Assembly (NCBI GenBank): GCA_017979445.1
Contig: CM030707.1
Span: forward strand, 22,326,586-22,390,585
DNA from: Akebia trifoliata
Lineage: Eukaryota; Streptophyta; Magnoliopsida; Ranunculales; Lardizabalaceae
Length of the DNA: 64,000 nucleotides
Direction of reading: 5' to 3'
The notes below the pieces were generated by a model. That model did no database searches. It saw only the letters and a program-made list of their open reading frames with translations, and was not told the DNA's origin. The position numbers and the translations under genes were made by a program. Of the stretch, positions 11,501 through 22,479 are shown one piece after another; positions within the stretch are counted from its first letter, which is position 1; each line of letters opens with the position of its first letter.

Positions 11501-12560
11501 TTGCAAGTATTTTATTTGTCTCCAATCTGAGGTGCTTATTTTCTAATCTCCATTTAGATTTTGTTTAGAAACTAAAATGAACCCTTTATTTGGATCTCAT
11601 CTCTTGGATTTCCATTATCTATGTTGGTTTGAAGCATCGCCATGTATTCCAACAAGTTAATATTAAGCCTTATAATGGCTTTAAAATCACCAGTAACAAT
11701 CCTTCCCTTATGGTTGTTAGGTGGGTTATGACTATGCCCTAGGGATGACTTCAACCATTTTACCCTTCAATTCATGAAAGGTTTTGAGCTACATTTTTTT
11801 AACCCCGAGGCAATTTCGGATCCAATAAGTGGTGAGAGTCCGTAGGTTTTGAGTTCAATACCCAGTATGAGCAAATACTTCCTTGGGGCCACCCGCGAAG
11901 GTGTACCCTCACTTACATGTTTGAGGGTGGCTCGTGCCTGGGGGAGGGACCTAGCTCTTCTGGTCGCCCTAGTCGGATGTAAGTTGGGACACCCCGTCAT
12001 AAAAAAATAATTAAGAAAAACATTTATTTTATAATTATTTTTGGAATGGAGTGCAATTGTGCAAAAAAGTGAATTTTTAAGTGATGGAGTGCAATTGGTT
12101 TTGAGTGGTGTGCAATTAGTCGGTTCCTTATGTAAATCACCCAAGAATTGGTACACATTCTCTTTTCTTATTATTATAACGCAGATTAATAAATACTGAG
12201 TAACAAAATCTTAATTTTATAAAAATATAAAAATCATTAAAAAAAAACCAATTATTTTATATCAAAACCCATTTGACTCGGTCGACATCTTAAAAACAAC
12301 AGATCAGTGATTGAGCCATCTCGGACCTTGGATGTGTCAATGTGAGGTTACTATTCACATTGACTATCTCACTCGGTTAACTCCGAGACCGGGATGACTC
12401 GCCCGAATCATCATTGAGGGGTTCTGACTTCTGATGAGTTTCTAAAGCAAGATTAGTAGAGATATGAGAAGAGAGAGACCTGATCTTTGACTGATGAAGG
12501 ATGATCTAACATCTGAGGCCTCTCGATCTTCTTGTTAACACTACCTTTCCTCCTTCCCAT
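2318..12560 (-). CDS. Uncharacterised basic coiled-coil protein, six exons, TE-filled first intron
   Basis: I do not recognise this family. The model comes from splice sites and frame continuity. Minus-strand exons are 12560-12480, 3718-3374, 3299-3195, 3096-3025, 2744-2603 and 2400-2318. All introns are GT-AG and the junction phases agree, giving 275 residues with no internal stop. The start is the ATG at 12560 ([11 protein letters not shown]), behind a GA-rich leader. Exon 2 is polar, with a basic PRRSPRNQ patch and an acidic stretch. Exons 3-5 hold a charged helical segment (about residues 155-200, [17 protein letters not shown]) likely to form a coiled coil, then IKRRR and a Lys/Arg-rich, nuclear-type C-terminus. 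A nuclear structural or chromatin-linked role is only a guess. Exon 1 rests on a weak donor (AG|GTCTCT), so the 8.76-kb first intron is the least certain part. The Copia insertion inside it is in the sense orientation and could disturb splicing or polyadenylation. Confidence 0.65.
2497..2566. repeat. (TA)n microsatellite
   Basis: About 70 bases of alternating A and T with one phase slip near 2530. It lies in the last intron (2401-2602) of the minus-strand coiled-coil gene. No MITE is inserted here, unlike the TA tracts near 32.5 kb and 49.8-50.0 kb. Confidence 0.95.
3825..3948. mobile_element. Possible TRIM-like solo LTR
   Basis: A 124-bp segment begins TGTTGTG and ends CACAACA, a perfect 7-bp inverted LTR terminus. 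It is flanked by GTATA (3820-3824) and GTACA (3949-3953), a 4-of-5 match to a 5-bp target duplication. Its start resembles the solo LTR at 45347 (TGTTGTGC then AAGC). The short length fits TRIM-type LTRs. It lies in intron 1 of the coiled-coil gene. Low copy evidence and an imperfect duplication keep confidence modest. Confidence 0.4.
4110..4538 (-). repeat. 3' LTR of the Copia element
   Basis: 429 bp, homologous to 8831-9281. It begins TGTTGAAGT and ends ...CTAACA in plus-strand reading. The adjacent internal bases 4539-4553 are purine-rich on the element strand (gctgagaggag), a plausible polypurine tract. Confidence 0.9.
4918..5864 (-). pseudogene. Copia reverse transcriptase and RNase H remnant
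   Basis: 5864-5661 encodes the start of reverse transcriptase: [19 protein letters not shown], then [14 protein letters not shown], with the first catalytic Asp in LDV. The YVDD region near 5480 is recognisable only in part because frames shift there. 5349-4918 encodes the RT end and RNase [21 protein letters not shown], then ILRYVKGT, then YCDADYVGD with the Copia RNase H acidic pair. Several frameshifts separate the blocks. Confidence 0.88.
6565..7080 (-). pseudogene. Copia integrase core remnant
   Basis: The minus-strand frames at 7015-6818 and 6807-6565 carry the integrase catalytic core. [12 protein letters not shown] contains the second catalytic Asp, and [12 protein letters not shown] is the usual following motif. 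Then come an MCRCMLH-like remnant and [16 protein letters not shown]. The QQNG motif after TPQ is disrupted where the frames change (about 6810). The copy is inactive. Confidence 0.85.
7447..7689 (-). pseudogene. Copia protease / GAG-pre-integrase remnant
   Basis: The minus-strand frame contains SGHSNHMMG, the conserved region just after the aspartic protease site. It then has [11 protein letters not shown] and [16 protein letters not shown], the usual Copia block (G-x-G-T / L-x-x-V-x-x-V-P) leading to the GAG-pre-integrase zinc motif. It is truncated by stops at both ends. Confidence 0.75.
8172..8642 (-). pseudogene. Copia gag remnant
   Basis: Two minus-strand open stretches (8642-8439 and 8393-8172) carry Copia gag features: the [14 protein letters not shown] block, a leucine-rich helical region and an INGLRPKY motif. 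The reading frame changes near 8400-8440. A zinc-knuckle region expected around 7.95-8.1 kb is too degraded to define. Gag would package the element RNA, but this copy cannot make an intact protein. Confidence 0.75.
8814..8830 (-). other. Primer binding site of the Copia element
   Basis: Immediately inside the 5' LTR the minus strand reads ATTGGTATTAGAGCG. It matches the TGGTATCAGAGC motif, complementary to the 3' end of initiator methionine tRNA, with one mismatch. Position and motif together support it. Confidence 0.85.
8831..9281 (-). repeat. 5' LTR of the Copia element
   Basis: 451 bp, aligned along its length with 4110-4538. The shared blocks start TGTTGAAGT and include the sequence around a tgg-atcc-caacttgttcgc core. 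It ends at 9281 in CA on the plus strand, next to the target duplication GGCCT. Confidence 0.9.
9440..9655 (+). mobile_element. tRNA-derived SINE
   Basis: It contains a Pol III box A-like GGTGAGATGGCC (9455-9466) and a near-perfect box B GAGTTCGAATCC (9497-9508), 30 bases apart. A GGGACCACCCTC block and a 3' A-rich tail (about 9640-9655) follow. That is the layout of plant SINEs. The 3' half is repeated at 9728-9840. No protein is encoded. It lies in intron 1 of the coiled-coil gene. Confidence 0.65.
9728..9840 (+). mobile_element. 5'-truncated SINE, same family
   Basis: It shares with 9560-9655 the blocks GGGGACTGCACATGCCT, a gttga/attgg junction and CCCAAATACCTC, then an A-rich tail ending in an AATAATAAT run. 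The tRNA-like 5' part is missing, typical of incomplete reverse transcription. Confidence 0.6.
9841..11162. other. Intron 1 sequence without a recognised gene
   Basis: The minus-strand frame 10085-9870 has a [16 protein letters not shown] segment. It is loosely reminiscent of gag-like relics in plant Gypsy elements, but I cannot assign it. The plus-strand frame 10672-10932 has no recognisable domain. The stretch is otherwise AT-rich intron. Confidence 0.4.
11163..11380. mobile_element. MITE with 28-bp terminal inverted repeats
   Basis: GAGAGATTCTATTGCCACAC at 11163 has a complementary partner ending at 11380. The arms (11163-11191 and 11352-11380) differ at about two positions. An internal third copy of the arm motif (agagagcttattgccacgcc) starts near 11268. 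The element is 218 bp and non-coding. I could not define a convincing target duplication, so the superfamily is open. Confidence 0.7.
11800..12012 (+). mobile_element. Probable second-family tRNA-derived SINE
   Basis: A box A-like AATAAGTGGTGAG (about 11824-11836) and box B-like GAGTTCAATACCC (11851-11863) precede a GC-richer body with GGGGCCACCCGCG and GGTGGCTCGTGCC. It ends ACACCCCGTCAT followed by an A-rich tail. GC content stands out against the flanks. Box B deviates from consensus at its centre. It differs in body from the SINE at 9440. Confidence 0.55.
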
Positions 12561-12598
12561 CTCCTTCTTCTTCTTCTTGGCTCGCTTGTAAGATTAGA

Positions 12599-12638
<40 letters not shown>
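12599..12638. repeat. CT/CA microsatellite in the gene's leader
   Basis: (CT)n followed by (CA)n on the plus strand, so (TG)n(AG)n in the leader of the minus-strand coiled-coil gene, starting about 40 bases upstream of the proposed ATG. GA-rich leaders are common in plant genes, which mildly supports this first exon. Confidence 0.9.
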
Positions 12639-12639
<1 letters not shown>

Positions 12640-12642
<3 letters not shown>

Positions 12643-14265
12643 CACAGAGTCTCTATATGTGTTTTAAGAGAGGAAAGCTTCTTTTACCAGCCTTGTTCAC
12701 TTCGCCCTGAAACTGCAAAATGGGTTTTATTAAGGACAAAGTAGTAGTTCCATCAGTAGTCTGGGGGGTAAACTGTCATCCCTATATCTGGGACGTTTAT
12801 CATTTCTTGAAGTTTGTATCCCACAGTCTTGAGAAAGGGATGACTATATATCCGGGCTGACACTATTCTTTTCATTGAAATTAGTAAACTTTTAATTACA
12901 ACTGTTATTGTTTTATTCGTTAAAAGTTATAGAAAGTAGCAAAATTTTACAGCCACAGAACGTACGGTGCTTTGGAAAGATTTTATAGAGATCACTTGTA
13001 CGAACGAATCCCTACGTATAATTCTTGGGTGTTCTTTAGATATAATATACTACTTGATGATGACTGTTTTAGTGAATATTTGAGATGCCTTCTCTATTGT
13101 CAAAGTGATGATATACTTCTTGACCTTAGTCTTTTCAAACAGGCCAAAAAAATTGACCCAAATTTCAACTCATAGCAAAAACCTTTGAATTTTATATATA
13201 AAACCAGTCATCATCAAGATCTTCAACATTTATGGTATGTTATTTTTAATTTGTTCAGCTTTATCTTTAATTAATCATTACCTACCTAGCTTTAATTCAT
13301 GGTAAAAAATGGTAAATTTTTCTATCTAAAATTATATAATTTTTTATTATTTTCTTAAAAAAATTCTATTTGTTTTTCTACACTCAAATGTGTCATCTTC
13401 AAGTTTTTCAACCTCTACAATGAATTACATATAATCTAATCTTTATTTTCAATCCATTATAGTTTCAACTTAGTTTTGATCCACTATACTTTCTCAAAAT
13501 CTTATCTTGAGATTTAAAATTCAAGTAGATAGAATTGCCGGATTGATTTTTTTTTTTCCTTTCATTTTACCTAAAATGTTAAAATTGTTGACTATGGGAA
13601 GGAAAGTTGAGGGTTTTTTTTTTTTTTGTTATAAATTGAAGTTGAGAACATTTGAACTATTTTGTCATTAGTCTATTAGAATAGATTGCCGCCAAAGGCA
13701 AGAGTGTCAATAGTTTCATTTCGATTTCACATGCACCCATCGTCATAATCTAATTGAAATATCCATTCCAATTTCAAACACAATACACTTAAAACCAAAA
13801 CTAGCCATACAAATGACCCATACCCATCGAATTACCTATTAAAATAGGCACAAAAAAAAATGGATGAACAAAAAAAAGAGTACCAATAAAATAAACAATT
13901 ATTTTTTATCAAAAAATAATATAACTTTCTCACTCATTCGATGGTTGATACCAATAATGAATTCTTCAAGCAAATCAAACTTTTAAGAATAAAATATTAG
14001 AGAATTATGCATGAAGTATTTGTTTGTGGTTGAAATTGAGAAGGAATGATAAATGAATATGGCTGCATATTTATGTAATGAAAAAGAAAAAAATAAAATA
14101 TATATAGACTCGACCTTCTCTTTATTTTTTTTTTAAGTTTAGTTAAAATACATTTGATTCAAGAAACCTCTTAATATCATTGCTAATATTATTATAACTA
14201 ATATCTACTAGTTTGTTACTTCACTGAATCTCGATGGATACTGAAAAAAACACATAATTCTTATT
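12640..14265. other. No gene recognised; promoter side of the minus-strand gene
   Basis: The first few hundred bases would be the upstream region of the minus-strand coiled-coil gene. A plus-strand frame at 12972-13175 (67 codons) shows no family features. The rest is AT-rich with T and A runs. Confidence 0.5.
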
Positions 14266-14270
14266 GAATA

Positions 14271-16909
14271 TGTAGATGCGTGATTTTTTACTCCAAAGAT
14301 CACCTCTACGAGGATTTGGAGTCATCACCATTCCTTTTTGTAAAAGGGTATGAATGGTCACCCAAAGTAAATTTAAAAAAAAATGTTATTTTAGCATTTT
14401 AGCGATTCTCGTATGGATAAAATATTAGACTACCTAAGATCTAGGTAAGTGATTCGATTAGAGAAAATGGAAGGTGTTAAGCATCCTTCTCTCTTCATCA
14501 GATGATGATAACCTCAAAAGTTTAGTTATTTTAGAGAATAAAAAAAAATAAGAAAATTCGGTTAAACGATGATTTTATATCGTCGAACAAGGGGGACTTT
14601 TAATATTGGCTTAAACTAAGAGGGTCATCTCATTAAAAGAAGAGACGCTACCGTGTTTTGCCTCAAACTCAAATGATTTTGAAAAAGTATGGGCTTTGTG
14701 ATTGTGAGCCCATTCTCATGAAATGAGAATGACACAATTATCGATAGCCTCGAAATGATTTTGTGGTGTGTACAAATTGTGGATGGGGATTAAAAATGAT
14801 AAGATTTTATTTTGAAAAAAGGATTTCAACCCTTACACTTTCAATCGAATCAAAATCCAATCTACTGAAGATATGGGAAGATTGGCATTACATCTTAGAA
14901 GATTTCTAAAAATAAATTTAAAGAAGTGAGAGAGGGAGAAATAGAAGATGAAAATGAAAATAGGAGAAAAGGGGAATTTAAGTAAATTAAAACCCTATTC
15001 TAGACCCATATTGAGGTTTGAATTTTTCTTCATCTTCTTCTTAGATCTTTTGTAGATGTGTGATTTTCGATTCTGAAGATTACCTCTACAAGGATTTGGA
15101 GTCGTCATTATTCATTTTTATAAAAGGGTGTGAATGATCACCCAAAATGTATTTTTTTTTTAAATGTCATTTTAGCATCTTAGCGACTCTCATATGGATA
15201 AAGTACTAGACTATCTAAAATCTATGTAAATAGTTCGATTAGAGAGAAGAAAAGGTGTTAAGCATCTATTTCTCTTCATCAAATGATGGTAACCTCAAAA
15301 GCTTGGTCATTTTAGATAATTAAAAAAAATAAGAAAATTTGTTAAATGACAATTTTGTGCTCTTGAACAAGGAAGACTTTTAATATCGACTTAAACTAGG
15401 AGGGTCATCTCATTGAAAGAAAAGGCCCTACCATGTTTTGCCTCAAACTCAAATGATTTTGAAAAATATGGGTTTTGTGGCCCATTCTAATGGAATGAGA
15501 AAGGCCCAATTATCGATAGTCTTGAAACGATTTTTTTGTGGTGTGTGCAAATTGTGGGTGGGGATTAAAAATGGCAAGATTTTATTTATAAAAAAAATAT
15601 TTCAACCCCTACACTTTCGATTGAATCGAAGTTCGATTTACCAAAGATAGAGAAGGGTTGGCATTACATCTTAGAAGATTTCTAAAAATGAAATTAAAGA
15701 AGTAAGGGAAAGGGAAGATAGAAAATGGAAATAGAAATGGAAAATTTAAGTAAATTGAAATCTTATTCTAGACCCACCTTGAGACTTAAACTTTCCTTCT
15801 TCTTCTTCTTTTTAGATCTTTTGTAGAATTATAGGAGTAGATATTTTAGACTAGATGAAGTAATAAGAAGGAGAAGAGTTGAAGTAATTTTTTTATTTTT
15901 TTCTTGAGGTTTCATAGTATATCCTATTTTGAAATATGGAGGGGTATTTATAAGTGTTGAGGGTTACTTTTAAGGGTAGGATGGGGTGAAAAGGTAAAAA
16001 AGTGAAAAATGGAATAAAGTTTGAGGGTGAAGAGTATGACATTTAGGATTGAGAGGAAAGTATTTCTAAAAGGAGAGGTAAATAGGTAATTTTTTATCCA
16101 AATGAATTGGATTTCTCAACCCATTTGGGTTGAGTGTTAAGTAGAGTGAATGGGTGTAACGTTTGGTTAAAAGAATGAATTGTATAAGAGATTAGGTGGT
16201 TAGATTTTGGGAGGGTAAAGAAAATGATAACAAGTATCCCAAGGGTGTGGGTGTATGGGTTAAGTGAGTTGATTAAGGAGAATGGGTGTGGATTGATGAA
16301 ATGATGGGGATAGATTATAACATAGGTATTAGTTGGTTTACTTTTTAAGAATGATGATGGGGTTGATAAGAAGAATTTAGGAGGTGAGTAGTGATAATGA
16401 CAAGTGTCCCCCTTGATGATCAAGGGTTGCATGGACATTGATTCTTTGAGATCATGGGTATGGAAAAAGTTATGGACTTTTTGAGTTTATGCATAAGGGT
16501 GCTGGTCTTTTATTTTGATGAGGGCTTAGGTTTTAGCATTGACTTTAGTTTAGGACTTGGATTGGAGTTGGGTTGCATAGGATTTAGGGTAAAGGTAGGT
16601 TAAGACATTGGCTAAGGTTATACTCGTTTTAGGGTGAGGCTAAAATAGGATTTAGTGGATTTGAAAATTGATGGGTCTTAGGTGAGCTTAGAATGTTCTT
16701 GAGTTCTGGATTGGAGTGGTGAGAAATGGAGAAGGTAAGGAATTGTTGTGGGTCCATGAGACCTTTAGGGATTTTAGGAACCTTTGATTTGATTAAAATG
16801 TCGAGTTTCGATGATTTAAACTTTTTAGGCCTGTTAGTGAATTTTATTAGAAATGTCGATTTTTTTTATCCTTTCGTATGGGGGACTCATTCAAATTGGG
16901 GCGTCGACA
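14271..16909 (+). mobile_element. Solo LTR (large Gypsy-type family) with internal tandem duplication
   Basis: It starts TGTAGATGCG and ends GGCGTCGACA, flanked by GAATA (14266-14270) and GAATC (16910-16914), a 4-of-5 target duplication. The first about 783 bp (14271-15053) is repeated in tandem at 15054-15825. Both units open with TGTAGATG and share the GAATGGTCACCC-type and AAGGTGTTAAGCAT motifs. Those motifs also occur in the LTRs at 38098 and 61183-64000. Similar sequences are known from LTR and leader regions of large plant Gypsy (Tat/Ogre-like) elements; that assignment is from memory of the motif. No internal retrotransposon domain is present. Confidence 0.75.
15054..15825 (+). repeat. 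Second unit of the 0.78-kb tandem duplication
   Basis: It aligns along its length with 14271-15053, from TGTAGATGTGTGATTTT through a common CTTATTCTAGACCCA block to TCTTTTGTAGA. The units differ by many substitutions and small indels, so the duplication is old. It may even predate the solo-LTR formation. Confidence 0.8.
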
Positions 16910-17220
16910 GAATCTTTGAGATGGTAACTAGACCTAAAACCAAAGATATGTCGAATTCACAATGCTAGACCCAAAATTGAATAATTATTTACAAATACAT
17001 GAGACAATAAAATAATCATTAACACCTTTATCAAGGGGTACTGTAACTGGGCATCCATTGACACTTTAATTAAGGGATATATCATCATTTTCAAAACACT
17101 CTTATGTCCCAAATATTCTCCAAAATAAATAGGGTTTGTCTAAAATCTAAACCACCTTTGAATCTATATAATAAAACACAACTCTAAGATTCATAGTTGC
17201 TGCAGTATTGTAGGGGATAA

Positions 17221-20200
17221 TGTGGCGTCCCACCGAACGTTAACACAGATCCCCATGTCAGATCTCGAGGTACTAGGTGGCACCTCGAAATTTCGGCATA
17301 GTCTCCTCTATTTATGTTAGCATTTCAAGGCGTTCAACCTGCACCTGATAAACGACATACAATCATGCATACATATACAAAATATAATACTAGCGGAAAC
17401 TTATATACGTCTAATAATGTACGAAATATCAGAGTGTGGAAGAATAACCATAATATAGGATTATACAAAATACCTCACTCTGACAGAAATCCTAACACTC
17501 AAGACAGAACCCATAAGACTACCTAGGGGAACTGACACCACTAGGGGCTATAGCCCTAGTACTTACCAGGTGACCGACTCTAGTTGTCTATTTGACCAAT
17601 CAAATGATCCTTATTCGTACTCTATACCTGTCTCGCCAAACTCTGAATCTGAAACTAAAAAAATAGAAAAAGAAATGGTGAATAATAATGGTTACCCAGT
17701 AGGGAAACAAACAATTTATGCCAATAACCCTTCCTAGCATGAACGAATAAGCATACTAAATCATTTTAACAATATAAAATTTTATAAAATAAATTACGAA
17801 CTGGTACATATAGTCAGGGATGAGTAACTAAATATTTTAAAATTGACATTACATCAATTAACAGTACTCACTATAGCATTTTCTTTATGTACATATCAAA
17901 TTGAAACATTAAACATTCATTTCATTTTATATATCAAAGTAAGGCAACAGATACATAATACACTATGGTGGAGTACTGGAATTAGAGAGTTGGGATTCAT
18001 GACTGAATCGCTCCCAGTCGGAACATGTTACAATTCTTCTCTGGCTTTTAGTTCCTGATTTTGTGGTCGGTCGCTACACTTACCACACTTGGTTAACCAT
18101 TTATCTGGTTTAGGCTGACCGTTTGACGTGACAGTAAGCAATGGGTCTCTTTTCGATGTGTCAGAACGTTTGACTACTATAGATTATTAGGGATCACTGA
18201 CTAATCATCTTCGTCTATGCCTATCAGGCGTGCATGTGATTCCTAAATATACAAACCATTCTTATACGACCACCTTTACATTACAAGTTCACTGGTAAAG
18301 ATAAAAAAGAAATATCCCGGATTCTAGTTGTGACTCCACTCTCATACGCATCCCATACCACGTAAGAGCTTGGTGGTCCCTACCGTACATCCCAGGATAG
18401 TACACCACTCCGGATGATATGACGCACTATCCCTTCAGGCATTCACAGACTCTTTAACAGCTCACAAAATAGCTACATATATATATATATATATATATCT
18501 ATATATATATATATATATATTATTTTCATTTGAAAACAAAAGAGAAATTAACAATACAAGGTTGAGAATGGATATTCAGTTTTTTACCATGCAAGTGTGG
18601 CCACCTGGCCTAAAATAAATAACAAAACGAAAACGTAAATAGCGCATCGCGCTAACAAAAAGTAAATAAACATGCAACCAGAAATATTATCCCTGAATAC
18701 CCATTCACCAACCTACACACAACACAACAATGTAAAATGCAAACATCACCCCTCGGGTGTGATTCTGATATTTTACCATTTTCATACCCCTTTTTCCCAT
18801 TTTTCGATTTTTTTTATAGTTTTCAATCTCTTCAAAAAAATATCCATTTTCTGATATTCATCAACTCAATATGAATTCATTGAATATTAAATCACATTTT
18901 TCAACTATAGAATTTATTTTTATCAATAATATTGAAAAAGAATACAAATTTTATATCAAAACGTGGTCCGAGCAGTGCACAAGACCCAATTGAAGGAAAT
19001 AATCCGTTAAAATACCCCACCCACGTATAACTTGTTAAAAAATACAATTAAACATATCAAACATGCAATTTCTGGCGTGAATTTTTAAATAATAAAAGAG
19101 TTCTATATTTTGAAAATACATCAAAAAATTTTCGATAAAATCCTAAATGCAATTTTCACAATCTATGATTACTAATAGAAATTCAGAGTTCCTTACAATC
19201 ACTAGGCAACGGAATTAAAGCACGTGCACGGAAAACGAGGCAACGGTGCAAAAATCGAGGTAACTCGTACTTCGAGATGGCAGATTTTTGAAACTGGCTT
19301 GGTGGTTTCGAAGATCTCGATGTCGTCGTCCTTTCTCCCTTCTGCAGCGGAGGACGATTTGACCCCAAAAAGGATGAAATCCGAGGTCGAAGTTTCGAAA
19401 TTCTCGTATATACGTATGGTTGATTTTTGACGATACGGGATGAAAAATATGAGAAAATAGAAGGAATTTGGGTGGGTTATCTAGAGAATGAGGCTACGGA
19501 TGTTTCTCCCTTCTGTGTCGGTTGTCGACAGTGAATCGTTTGCAAGAGATCTGAGGTGGAAGATCGAAGAAAAAACAAAATTTTCGTTTATATATGTCGT
19601 GGCTGTTTGGACGAGTTGGGGAAGATGAGAGAAAAAAAAATTAAAAAAAAATTATTTATATAAAATTTGGGACGAAATCGGTATTTCGTCTATTATTTCG
19701 ATCGACGATAACTTGACTGTCCAGACTTCAAAACTGACAAATGAATACTCTATTTCGCCTAATTTTTCATTCCAGATCTAATGGTGTGGTCAATTTTTAC
19801 AAATTATGTCTCTATCAAAAGTTTACATTTTTGGCCTGAGGTAACCCCTAAACTTGATGTCATTTTCGTTTTTGACGATAATTCGACTTTCTGATCTCCA
19901 AAAATGACTAATAAATAGTTCATGTTCAATAATTTTTCATTACGAATCCAATGGTGTAATCGAATCTTAAAAATTCTTACTCTAATAAAAGATCACTATT
20001 TTAACCTGATCCGACTCGATAATCGAGGATTTCAACTTTTTTATTTGGACTCGCACTTGAGCGTGCTTACAGGCTAAACTATGTTTTTTGATCATTTTGA
20101 ATCTAATGGTGAGGTTAGATTCCATTAAAAATGGTTAGAAACATCATAAAGTTTTATCCCTAAGTCTCACTTTCAAGATTTTCTTAAAATTTCACTATTT

Positions 20201-20242
20201 ATTTTTTTCTCGAGATACGAATTGAAAATTCAGGGTTTTACA
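17221..20242 (-). repeat. 3' LTR of the LARD-type element
   Basis: 3022 bp, TGTGGCG...GTTTTACA on the plus strand. It differs from the right LTR by scattered substitutions, small indels and an expanded TA tract at 18475-18521. The frames seen inside it (for example at 17314 and 19224) are chance frames with no domain. Confidence 0.92.
18475..18521. repeat. (TA)n microsatellite inside an LTR
   Basis: Two TA runs separated by one C. They are present only in the left LTR of the LARD-type element, so they expanded after insertion, or contracted in the other LTR. Confidence 0.9.
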
Positions 20243-20255
20243 TTCTCCCCCCCTT
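20243..20255 (-). other. Polypurine tract of the LARD-type element
   Basis: Directly inside the left LTR the minus strand reads GGGGGGGAGAA, the expected plus-strand primer position next to the 3' LTR. Confidence 0.85.
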
Positions 20256-22479
20256 AATAAAAATTCCATCCTCGAAATTGAAATCATATCTAATAGAGCT
20301 TTGTCGCGATTCCACTAACACGACACCTATTTTCAATTACCATCTATTCTTAGTCCCAAGTCAATCTCATTTATAACTCATAGATTTATGCCTCCTGTAC
20401 TTCGTCAACCCAATACTTTCATTAATTAATCACTCTATTTCAAACTCATACTTCAACTAATCCATTATTTGTATAACCCTAAGATAACAATCAATTCACC
20501 TTGTATCACTTCCCCACCAATGTTTATCAACCACAATCCTTTCACATCTTCTTCATTCTTTATCTTTATTTCTTTCATCAATTACACCGTCTATTATGTT
20601 TTACCCTTACTTGCATGAATATTACTCCTCAATAAATAGTTTTACCGTATAACCAAGGGCATTTTGTAACTCGCCTATGCAAAACTAATATTTAATCGGA
20701 CCACGCGTGTGGTGTGTGTGTTTTTTTTCCTTCTCGTCTAAAAATTGCTCGTATAAAAAAATGAACCTTACCTTATAAGAAGGGTATGTCTTGATTGCAG
20801 ACCTCTCTCTTTAAGATGGATGTGGGCACAGGTAAGTGGTAGTCGCTGCTTCTACGGAGTCATAATCTTTACTTATAGCGTTTTTCATTTCGAGGAGTGA
20901 AAAGAAGTCACAATCGAAGTCTCGAAGTGAGTGTTTGTCTGTAAAGGCATTGATCACGTAACGAGAATGAGAATAATGAATTCCTCTACTGGAGGCGATC
21001 GTGAAAGGAGAAGGTAAAAGAAGAGTTAGAGCCGACAGCGAGGATAGAAAGATGAAAGGGAAACGATGATCTATCTTTTTAAAGGAGGAGAATCGATTCA
21101 AGAAGTCATAAAGCAAGAGTTGCTTTATCTAATAGTTCAGTCGTTAAGTCTCCCAAAGTTAAACCATCTTCAATCGAAAAGAAAGATACGCAACTCCCTG
21201 TGTTGATATTCGATGAAGTAGCTATCGACATGAAGGATATACAAGAAATACCTGCTTATCTACTAGTGTAATATACGGAGTAATTGACTATACTATTGAT
21301 ATAAAGACTAGCGTACCAATTGAACAGCACCTGATGGAACTACAACTAGAAATCAGTCGGAGTTAACTAGTTGAGACTGAACTGATAAAACATAATGACA
21401 TTACACTTTACATGGCCTACTTTCAATCGTTTTATCGCTCTCTATCTAAGCTAATAACTAATGTAGGGCTTGACATTTCTTATTTTTATATACTAGTGTC
21501 ACTACGGCTTACCTTTATGTTGCCTACTGATACTATGCACTAACTAAGTTAATAAGCTTGAGTTATGAGTTCTCGTCTCTTAGGAAGCAGTAGTTCTTAT
21601 TCTACTCTAATAGCTATATAAGTTGTCTAGTTGTTCTTTGTCTTATCTGCACTTTAACCTATTACTTATTAATTGTATTTAACTTTTTTGTAGCTGTTGG
21701 AATAAATAATATGTGTCCCACCTGCCCACATGGGTAACATGTTGACGATCCTGTTTTCATAGATCTCTGTGAAGTAGGCAATTGGTGGATTGGAGTCTGT
21801 AGGCTCTAAGCTTGCCTTGTTGGTTCCTTTGGCCCTGTTAGCATCATTGGAGCTCCAATTGCTCTCTAACTCAGTGATGGGAAACTCTACAACTCAGTAG
21901 TGGAGGAGTTCTATATTATGGATACACTGATTGGCCTCGAATACATCGGCTTCTTGCCCGAATCTGATCTGGGAATAAAAGAAATCTAAGGTCAACTCAT
22001 TTGCCCCCTGGAGGTCTGTAACTCTATCTCCTCTCGTTTTATCCTTTACACTTGATTTATCGTATCTCTATAATGGGTAGTCTCAATCATCGACCACTTG
22101 GCCCTTGGGTAAGGTTATAGTCTTCTAAAAAATTTATGGGCCTTCTGTAAATCTGTCAGGATAAGCTAGGACCCATATTGTGACAACGTAATAAACATCA
22201 TATCTTAGTCTCTATAATTGATAGAGTACCGTGCACTAATCTCAAAAACTCCTAGTACTTGATTTCTCGAGCAATCTCAAATATAAATCTATCGAGAAAT
22301 ATCTTCTCGAAGTCTATCCACTCAAACGATCCATCTCCCAATACATTCCTTTCAAAATATTACTAATGACTAGCATCTCCATCTAACTAAAAAGTAGTCA
22401 CCATCACCCACTGATCTCTCGGGTACTACATAATACTCAAAACCTCAATCGGATTGAAAAAAAACTCTCAAATCTCGGT

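Noticed and set aside
12972..13175. Plus-strand frame of 67 codons
   Set aside because: No family resemblance, no splice partners, AT-rich flanks; a chance frame is the simplest view.
20811..21116. 101-codon minus-strand frame inside the LARD-type element as a real protein
   Set aside because: It has no retroelement or host domain. It is the longest chance frame in an otherwise non-coding interior, though a search of related elements could change this.
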